From a virus, in the IMG/VR virus record IMGVR_UViG_3300047678_000711, positions 1 to 28,011 of that record: DNA of 28,011 nucleotides; one strand, given 5' to 3'. Below, piece after piece: positions 22,577-28,011 of this stretch; the first letter of the stretch is position 1, and every line of letters begins with the position of its first letter. Both the position numbers and the translations under genes were made by a program. The notes below the pieces were generated by a model that had not been told where the DNA came from, ran no database searches, and worked only from the letters and a program-made list of their open reading frames with translations.

Positions 22577-22873
22577 ATGTTTAAAAACTTTTGGAAACAT
22601 TCAAAATTAAGATTCTACATACTAAATACTTTGTGGAACTATAAGTTTTGGATTTTTGCAAAAAAGATTTATAAAGAGTCTTTTTTTGATGTGGCCACCA
22701 ATGAGTATGATATGGATACCTATTTCCATTTAATTCCAAAAAAGAAAAGAGTTAATAGAAAACGATTTATTGGATACTTGTATAAGGACGGTGTATATAT
22801 AGATAACCCAGGCATACAAGGTGAAGATCAAGAAACTTGGGATGCCTGGAGAAAAAAAGGACTCTTAAATTAA
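22577..22873 (+). CDS. Hypothetical aromatic, basic small protein
   Basis: In this 98-aa protein, residues 1-35 are rich in Phe, Trp, Tyr and Lys (FWKHSKLRFYILNTLWNYKF), which could form an amphipathic or membrane-surface helix. The C-terminus (YIDNPGIQGEDQETWDAWRK) is polar. It starts 1 nt after the membrane protein stop and ends the operon before a strong terminator. The proximity suggests it may act with the membrane protein, but no family is recognised. Confidence 0.6.
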   Translation: MFKNFWKHSKLRFYILNTLWNYKFWIFAKKIYKESFFDVATNEYDMDTYFHLIPKKKRVNRKRFIGYLYKDGVYIDNPGIQGEDQETWDAWRKKGLLN

Positions 22874-22881
22874 GTAATTAT

Positions 22882-22905
22882 AACCCGACAAAAGTCGGGT
22901 TTTTT
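22882..22905 (+). terminator. Rho-independent terminator after the 21442 operon
   Basis: A GC-rich stem, AACCCGAC (22882-22889) with GTCGGGTT (22894-22901), has an AAAA loop and is followed by a T-run through 22905. Confidence 0.88.
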
Positions 22906-22910
22906 ATTTT

Positions 22911-22951
22911 TATTTATAATGGTTAAAAAGGGTTTTTTTGGCTATTTATTA
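22911..22951 (+). promoter_or_regulatory. Two TATTTAT-type motifs before the 22969 gene
   Basis: TATTTATA (22911-22918) follows the terminator T-run. The stronger TTTTTTTGGCTATTTATTA (22933-22951, box 22943-22950) lies 18 nt before the ATG. The second is one of the best matches to the recurrent motif. Confidence 0.55.
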
Positions 22952-22968
22952 TAAAACTCTTCATTAAT

Positions 22969-24759
22969 ATGGACAAGAAAGAAGAAATATACCCTAAAGG
23001 TTTTCCAAGACAGAAAGAGACTTTTAGCGACGAACAAAAGTTTAAATTTGATGTTTTTGAAGCGATTAAAGAAATTGCCTTAGAAACTACAGAAAAATCT
23101 TTTGAAGGTAAAGGCTATAAAAAGCAAGAAGGCGAAGCTGGAGAGTACGGTACTGGAGAAAAATATGGAGCTGGAACATCATTGGCTCATTTTAATATAA
23201 GATTATCTTCTAGACCAAATACAAACACTTATTTTGAAAAAATTATATATTTTGGCGGAAAAAAAGCTATAAGTGATGTGACTATAGGTTGGGATGCTAA
23301 AAATAAGGCTATTGAATTAGCTTATAAAACTTCAGAATTTAGTGCTTTCAGAGGTTATCATGATAAAATGAGTTATGACGGCGCTCAATTAATAAATGAC
23401 AGAAGCAATTTTGTAATCGATTCAATACCAGCCTTCAAAAAAGAATTAAAAAAAATACTTAAAGACTTTGCTGACAGAGAAGTTGCTTATATAACAAGCA
23501 CAAAAATTGGCATTGAAGATAAGACAGAAAAAAGTATTAACTCAATGGTTGAAAATATGAAAAAAAATAAACTAACACTTTCTAATCTTTTCTCTTCTTC
23601 TCTTGAAGAAGTTGCAAATAAAGTTGATGGATATATCAGCGAAGCTAAAAAAGAAAAAGAAGAAAAGTCTCAAAATAAAGAGAAATTGAGAATGAACAAC
23701 CCTGAAGTCGTTGCAGCAAATTCAAAAGGTAAATTACTTTTTGATGATCTTAGCGAAATCGAAGAAGGAGAATATAAAGAATATTTTTCAGATAGGATGA
23801 AAAAGTTTGGAGCTAAAAAACCAGGCGAACTTAAACCTTCTGAATGGGCTGAAATTAATCTTGGATGGAAAACTCAAGAAGAGAAAAAACTTTCTGAAAT
23901 AGCAACTGCAGGTTCTGCAGGTGTTGGTGCAATTGGTGGCGCTCCTGTTGATGGTACAGTTGGTACTGCAGGTAATTTTAAATATGCAGCCAATCCTTTT
24001 GAAATGGGTACAGGGATAATGAAAAGAACTTTCGCTGATACAAATTATTCTAAAGGGAAGAAAAAAAGAGCTTCTATGAAAAGAGAGTCTACTTCTGAAG
24101 CAGGCGCTCCTTATAGTTATACTGTTGGATTAAATAAAGGATCAGGCTACGTTCCTAAAGGAATGGAGCATAATTATGTTCAAGGACAACACGCTGCAAA
24201 TATAAAAGAATCAATGGAAAACACAAATAAAAAAACAGACGACTCAAAACTTCTTAAAGAATCTTTAGTTAAGAGAAAATTTGCTCTTAATGAAGTAAAT
24301 GAAAAAGAAGGTGTTAACAAAAAATATATTGTTACAGAAAAAAGATCTGCTGAAGAAGAAAAAGAAAGATGGAAAAGACTTTCAATGATGGAAACATCTG
24401 AAACTATACACAAAGCAGAAAATATTGTTGAGTGTTCTTGTGGATGCAACGGAACTTGTGGTTGTGGAAATCAAGAAGAAGAATATGTAACAATGAACCA
24501 AGGTCAAGAAGAAAACGAACAAGAATTTATGCAAAGAAATCAAGATGCTGAATCTGGAGAAATGATCGATGGTAAAGAAGTTATAATTGTTGCTAAGCCA
24601 AACTCACTATCAAATGCAATGTATAAAGTATTTAAAAGTGATTTTATGAACGAAAACAAGGCTTATATCCTTGATATGACTTCGGGTAACTTAGTAAATA
24701 ACCCTAATTTTAAACCTGAAAAAGGATTAACTGGGCCTAATTTTAAGACCAAAAAGTAA
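22969..24759 (+). CDS. Large hypothetical virion-type protein with a five-Cys cluster
   Basis: This 596-aa hydrophilic, Lys/Glu-rich protein falls into four regions. Residues about 20-170 are alpha/beta (YFEKIIYFGGKKAISDVTIG). Residues 300-340 are Gly/Ala-rich and low complexity (LSEIATAGSAGVGAIGGAP). Residues 440-480 (KYIVTEKRSAEEEKERWKRL) are charged helix. The five Cys seen (489, 491, 493, 497, 499; CSCGCNGTCGC) all fall in 11 residues, a metal-cluster-like arrangement. The remainder is acidic. It is monocistronic, between a TATTTATT motif and a terminator, so late expression of an abundant protein is plausible. No enzymatic family is recognised. Confidence 0.6.
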   Translation: MDKKEEIYPKGFPRQKETFSDEQKFKFDVFEAIKEIALETTEKSFEGKGYKKQEGEAGEYGTGEKYGAGTSLAHFNIRLSSRPNTNTYFEKIIYFGGKKAISDVTIGWDAKNKAIELAYKTSEFSAFRGYHDKMSYDGAQLINDRSNFVIDSIPAFKKELKKILKDFADREVAYITSTKIGIEDKTEKSINSMVENMKKNKLTLSNLFSSSLEEVANKVDGYISEAKKEKEEKSQNKEKLRMNNPEVVAANSKGKLLFDDLSEIEEGEYKEYFSDRMKKFGAKKPGELKPSEWAEINLGWKTQEEKKLSEIATAGSAGVGAIGGAPVDGTVGTAGNFKYAANPFEMGTGIMKRTFADTNYSKGKKKRASMKRESTSEAGAPYSYTVGLNKGSGYVPKGMEHNYVQGQHAANIKESMENTNKKTDDSKLLKESLVKRKFALNEVNEKEGVNKKYIVTEKRSAEEEKERWKRLSMMETSETIHKAENIVECSCGCNGTCGCGNQEEEYVTMNQGQEENEQEFMQRNQDAESGEMIDGKEVIIVAKPNSLSNAMYKVFKSDFMNENKAYILDMTSGNLVNNPNFKPEKGLTGPNFKTKK

Positions 24760-24777
24760 TTAATAATAATACTAAAC

Positions 24778-24804
24778 AAAATCCACCTCAAAAGGGTGGA
24801 TTTT
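24778..24804 (+). terminator. Rho-independent terminator after the 596-aa protein gene
   Basis: The stem AAAATCCACC (24778-24787) with GGTGGATTTT (24795-24804) has the loop TCAAAAG and is followed by TT. The loop sequence is the same as in the 17508 terminator. Confidence 0.87.
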
Positions 24805-24816
24805 TTATTTTACTTT

Positions 24817-24839
24817 TATTTATAAATCCTATATATTTC
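24817..24839 (+). promoter_or_regulatory. TATTTATA and TATATTTC elements before the 24858 operon
   Basis: TATTTATA (24817-24824) is followed by TATATTTC (24832-24839), 18 nt before the ATG. TTTT occurs 20 nt upstream of the second box. Either or both could drive the operon. Confidence 0.45.
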
Positions 24840-24857
24840 CTATACAATAATGCTATT

Positions 24858-25622
24858 ATGAAAAGAATTAAAATAACAAACATATCAGGAGTAAAACTAG
24901 AATTCTTTATAAGATTTGAAGACTCTGATGATAAATTAGTTTCTTTAGAACCAGGAGCTTCTTGTTTTTCGTTCGGAACAACATTCACAAAATCAATGAG
25001 AATTTTCGATAGAAAAGGACTTCTTAAAATTGACAAAGGAGAATATCCTATTACAGAAGATTTCTCAAATGCATTTATTACAGAAGTTTCAGAGGCAAAT
25101 CCTTCAATAATTCCAAGTGCAACACCTGACAATGATGAGGTTTTAGACAATCTACACACCACAAAAAGTATACAAATTGAAAGTACGGGTAGTTTAGAGG
25201 GAGATTTATTAAAATTTCACAACATCGGCAATGAAGAATATGAACAAATCAAGAAAGATGTTTTTGAACAGCTAACTGAAGAAGCTACTGTATCTACTGA
25301 TTGGGCCTTAAAAAACATATTAGGAATAGACCCTGAAAATATAGGATCTGAATTTGAAAGCGTTCATCCAACCATGGCAGACGCAGCTCCAGCTGACCCA
25401 GCAGATATTTTTAGTTCAGAACATACAACAAAAAACACTCTCCTAGAGGAAGCTGAAAAACAAGCTAAAGATTACAAAGAGGAGGATGAAAAGAAACAAT
25501 ATAAGTACAATTATAAGAAGAAGCCAGGTAGAAAGAAAAAAAGAGGACCTAAACCAGGAGCAAAAAAAAAGAAATTAAAAGAAGAGAAGAAAAAAAAGGA
25601 CAATAACAACGAGCAAGAATAG
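24858..25622 (+). CDS. Putative DNA-binding protein with Lys-rich AT-hook-like tail
   Basis: In this 254-aa protein, residues 1-85 form a beta-rich N-terminal domain (RIKITNISGVKLEFFIRF, LVSLEPGASCFSFG, FDRKGLLKID). An acidic, disordered middle follows (about 90-200). Residues 212-254 are extremely Lys-rich, with GRKKKRGPKPGAKKKK-type sequence resembling AT-hook and histone-tail motifs. The tail would bind the minor groove of AT-rich DNA or RNA. Such a split acidic-basic layout is seen in nucleoid or packaging-associated proteins. It ends 2 nt before the next gene. The function is inferred only from composition. Confidence 0.55.
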   Translation: MKRIKITNISGVKLEFFIRFEDSDDKLVSLEPGASCFSFGTTFTKSMRIFDRKGLLKIDKGEYPITEDFSNAFITEVSEANPSIIPSATPDNDEVLDNLHTTKSIQIESTGSLEGDLLKFHNIGNEEYEQIKKDVFEQLTEEATVSTDWALKNILGIDPENIGSEFESVHPTMADAAPADPADIFSSEHTTKNTLLEEAEKQAKDYKEEDEKKQYKYNYKKKPGRKKKRGPKPGAKKKKLKEEKKKKDNNNEQE

Positions 25623-25624
25623 CC

Positions 25625-25885
25625 ATGATCAGCAGAGAATTTGTAATAGATAGAAAATTATTTTTAAAGAGAAAATTAACCATCCTTCAGCATAAGCTTA
25701 GAGTGGTTATGAAGTGTTATACAGTAGTAAATTTTAAATTAGACGCAGAAAACAAGTTCACATTCCAAAAATGTTACAGAGTTAATAAAATAAGAATTGA
25801 CGATCCAACCATAAATTCAGGTAAATATTCTGCAGAAGAGATACCAACAACAGACAAGATATTGTTGAAAATTTTTGTTGATTAG
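25625..25885 (+). CDS. Small basic hypothetical protein
   Basis: This 86-aa, Lys/Arg-rich protein has a helical N-terminus (DRKLFLKRKLTILQHKLRVV) and strands after it (VVNFKLDAENKFTFQKCYRV). Two Cys (in KCY twice) are isolated and do not form a zinc motif. It lies between the Lys-tailed protein and the PcfJ-like gene in one operon (2 nt and 11 nt spacing). The function is unknown. Confidence 0.55.
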   Translation: MISREFVIDRKLFLKRKLTILQHKLRVVMKCYTVVNFKLDAENKFTFQKCYRVNKIRIDDPTINSGKYSAEEIPTTDKILLKIFVD

Positions 25886-25896
25886 TCAACCGACCA

Positions 25897-26673
25897 ATGC
25901 TTTCTAACAGAGAACAATACATAAAAAAAATTTTCTTGCCAGACCAAAAAAGGGAAGGCGTGGAGTATTTGCCTGAAAATGAGGTAGATAAAATTGTGCT
26001 CAAAATTTCTAAAATAGGTGAAAGTTTAGGTTATTTTGGCACAAACCTTAGCAAGGCCAAAGACAAAAACGAGAAAAGAAAGCACAAATATGATGTTTGG
26101 ATTGCGAAGGAATCAAAGAAAGATATTGGGATATTGAGCCGCATTGTTGATCTTAGATTGATTATTGATTGGGCCCACGAAACTAAGGCTGATTTGTTTA
26201 GTTACTCATTTGAAGAGGCTTTTATTGAGCAAGCCAAATGGCATCTAGAAATGCTTGCCAAATACAGCATAGAAGATATGAAAATACCCGAAATAGACAA
26301 TTCTAGGGTTGTATTTAGGTTTTCTGATCAGAAACACTTCTTATACATTTTGAACGCAGAAGAGCTTAAATTTGAAGGTACTGTGATGGGACATTGCGTT
26401 GGAGGAAGTAATTACAAGCAGAAATTAAAAAACAGATTATCTCTCATCTTATCAATAAGAGATCAAAAAAATCAACCACACGTAACGATTGAAATTGATA
26501 TTTCATCTCGAATGGTTATTCAACAATATGGAAAAGGTAATTCAGAACCTATAAAAAAATACAGAGATTTTATAAAGGAATTTTTCATGTTTTCAACTGA
26601 CTACAACTCACTAAACAACAAGGAAATCCTCAAATTTTTAAACCTACATTTTTTATCTAAAAAGTCAGAGTAA
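25897..26673 (+). CDS. PcfJ-like protein
   Basis: This 258-aa protein has a C-terminal region (about 140-232) matching the PcfJ-like signature: GTVMGHCVGGS (His166, Cys167), then LSLILSIRDQKNQPHVTIEI, then VIQQYGKGNSEP. PcfJ-like proteins were named from an Enterococcus conjugative plasmid and occur on phages and plasmids; their biochemical function is not established. The N-terminal half (1-130) is helical and charged. The gene is the last of the 24858 operon; the sequence after it is A-rich without a terminator hairpin. Confidence 0.72.
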   Translation: MLSNREQYIKKIFLPDQKREGVEYLPENEVDKIVLKISKIGESLGYFGTNLSKAKDKNEKRKHKYDVWIAKESKKDIGILSRIVDLRLIIDWAHETKADLFSYSFEEAFIEQAKWHLEMLAKYSIEDMKIPEIDNSRVVFRFSDQKHFLYILNAEELKFEGTVMGHCVGGSNYKQKLKNRLSLILSIRDQKNQPHVTIEIDISSRMVIQQYGKGNSEPIKKYRDFIKEFFMFSTDYNSLNNKEILKFLNLHFLSKKSE

Positions 26674-26687
26674 AAAAAAAGATTAGA

Positions 26688-26695
26688 TATTTATA
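26688..26695 (+). promoter_or_regulatory. TATTTATA-type putative phage promoter for the tail-fibre genes
   Basis: AAAAAAAAAGATTAGA precedes TATTTATA, 30 nt before the ATG at 26726. The spacing to the start is longer than at other sites. Confidence 0.45.
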
Positions 26696-26725
26696 AAAAA
26701 TATAAACTGTCTAATTAGTAGGTAA

Positions 26726-27700
26726 ATGTCATTATCAGGTTGTTCAATAGTTCACGTAGAGGCATATCATGGTCCAAACGCAGGTAGACTTATCATTAAT
26801 GATAATTTTGACTGCCTAGAAAATACTATTGATTCTTTACAAGTTGCTTCAGCGACAGGATCTACAATTGTAACTGCTGGAACTTATACAACTGTTTCAG
26901 TATCTTTTTCAGGGAATATTCCTGTATATGAAGTTGATGTTATTTCCAGTGCAATTACTTATACAAATTCTGGATCGACACCAACAACAGTTGGTGGTAT
27001 TTCAGCAGGATCAACTTTTTCAAACAAGACAATGACAGAAATGTGGGATGCATTATTGTACCCATATCAAACCCCTGGGTTTACTTCATTCTCAAGAACT
27101 AATCTAAATTCGACTTATGAATTAGGAGAAGTGATGGTTGCAGGTTCTCAGACATTTACTTGGTCAACAAGTAATTCATCAAACGTATCTGCAAATACAA
27201 TTACAATTGTTCAAAATATTGCCCCAATAACAACTTTATTAAGCAATTCAGCAAATGATGGAACTGAAGTTATTGCAACGCCCACAACGTATTCAGCAGG
27301 AACATACTCAACAGTAACTTTATATACAATCACTGCATATAATTCATTGAACTCTCCGTTTTCTACAACAATTTCTAGAAGTTGGAGGCCAAGAATTTAT
27401 TACGGAACAAGTTTAACAACACCATTAGTTGAATCTGATATTGAAGGATTAGCAAACAATCCTCTTGCAAGTGGATTTGCTGGGACTTATAGTTTTGCTG
27501 CAGGTGGATATAAATATTTTTGCTATCCATCTTCATTTGGAACAGCAACTGTGTTTAAAGATACAGCAACAAACTTAAATGTGGCTATGGAAACTGTATA
27601 TACAGTTTCTGTAACAAACTCTTATGGCATAACACAAAATTATAATGTTCACAGAACAACAAATATTCTAGGTGGAAGTATTAATATTTTAATTTCATAA
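26726..27700 (+). CDS. Tail-fibre or baseplate-appendage protein
   Basis: This 324-aa, Ser/Thr/Asn/Tyr-rich, almost Lys-free, beta-structured protein has features of Bacteroidota phage appendage proteins. The segment GISAGSTFSNKTMTEMWDAL followed by LYPYQTPGFTSF is a recurrent motif I associate with structural proteins of such phages. Downstream it looks like one or two Ig-like beta domains (SQTFTWSTSNSSNVSA, TVYTVSVTNSYGITQNYNVH). No collagen-like or enzymatic motif is present. It is directly followed by another fibre-type gene, consistent with a tail module at this end. Confidence 0.72.
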   Translation: MSLSGCSIVHVEAYHGPNAGRLIINDNFDCLENTIDSLQVASATGSTIVTAGTYTTVSVSFSGNIPVYEVDVISSAITYTNSGSTPTTVGGISAGSTFSNKTMTEMWDALLYPYQTPGFTSFSRTNLNSTYELGEVMVAGSQTFTWSTSNSSNVSANTITIVQNIAPITTLLSNSANDGTEVIATPTTYSAGTYSTVTLYTITAYNSLNSPFSTTISRSWRPRIYYGTSLTTPLVESDIEGLANNPLASGFAGTYSFAAGGYKYFCYPSSFGTATVFKDTATNLNVAMETVYTVSVTNSYGITQNYNVHRTTNILGGSINILIS

Positions 27701-27701
27701 C

Positions 27702-28011
27702 ATGGCACTTATACCAGGCTCAGTAAGTTTAACAGGTTTCATCGCACCTACAGATAGTACAGACGTATTCGCTGTAACCAAGCCAATTTATGGCCTTGGA
27801 GGATTGCGTACTGTATCTGCTACAACAGAAAGAGATGCTATTACTACTCAAAGAAGAGAAGTTGGTATGCTTGTTTATGTTTCTGGAACTTCTGAATACT
27901 ATAAACTTGAAAGTGGTCTTACAAACTCTGATTGGGTTTTATTAAATATTGGCAGCGGAACTTCTCTTAATGGATATTTCCTTGCTTTGTCGGGAGGTAC
28001 TGTAACTGGAG
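27702..28011 (+). CDS. Putative tail-fibre protein, N-terminal part (3' truncated)
   Basis: The ATG at 27702 lies 1 nt after the previous stop and the frame stays open to the window end (103 residues seen). It begins with a virion-attachment-like Thr/Ser-rich N-terminus (VSLTGFIAPTDSTDVFAVTK). The segment RREVGMLVYVSGTSEYYKLE and the start of a Gly/Thr repeat (FLALSGGTVTG) recall long tail-fibre shafts of Bacteroidota phages. The complete protein lies beyond the window. Confidence 0.7.
   Translation, partial: MALIPGSVSLTGFIAPTDSTDVFAVTKPIYGLGGLRTVSATTERDAITTQRREVGMLVYVSGTSEYYKLESGLTNSDWVLLNIGSGTSLNGYFLALSGGTVTG

Overview
This window is part of the genome of a large tailed phage that very probably infects a Bacteroidota host (Flavobacterium-like). 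The DNA is AT-rich and densely packed, with no intergenic gap above about 160 bp. Start codons follow A/T-rich stretches rather than a Shine-Dalgarno sequence. Several operons start with the Bacteroidota promoter box TAnnTTTG, at best paired with TTTG about 20 bases upstream. The virion proteins at both ends have the Ser/Thr/Asn-rich style of Bacteroidota phage tail and fibre proteins. No tRNA, rRNA, CRISPR array, integrase or insertion sequence was seen.

Layout. 1-1614 holds two tail or appendage genes closed by a terminator. 1690-2301 is a RuvC-like resolvase, followed on the minus strand by a GIY-YIG homing endonuclease. 3123-8356 is a replication and repair operon: a DnaG-type primase, a small unknown gene, one gene that fuses SbcD/Mre11 and SbcC/Rad50 (the T4 gp47 and gp46 functions), and a coiled-coil protein. 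A minus-strand gene with a proline-rich repeat tail lies at 8361-9026. 9106-12727 is a second DNA-processing operon with a Cas4/RecB-like Fe-S nuclease, two small proteins and an SNF2-type helicase. 12837-14538 carries an amidase endolysin with a peptidoglycan-binding domain and two small genes. 14579-16240 has three unknown genes and is followed by a minus-strand HNH protein. 16814-24759 is a run of short, mostly unknown operons. It includes a putative internal head protein, a large zinc-motif protein, a candidate catalytically dead metallopeptidase-fold protein, a two-helix membrane protein, and a 596-aa protein with a dense cysteine cluster. 24858-26673 encodes a protein with a Lys-rich AT-hook-like tail and a PcfJ-like protein. 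26726 to the end returns to tail-fibre genes.

Two patterns tie the window together. First, there appear to be two promoter classes. The two DNA-metabolism operons have a TATATTTG box. The endolysin, fibre, putative head-internal and minus-strand genes instead have a TATTTAT(A/T) motif, often preceded by a T-run and GG or GC, which I propose is a phage late-type promoter. Second, four otherwise unrelated proteins start with a short amphipathic segment ending in hydrophobic-X-Glu followed by Ala or Gly. This resembles T4 capsid-targeting sequences that are removed by the prohead protease, and three of the four genes have the TATTTAT motif directly upstream (the fourth is in the same operon as one of them).
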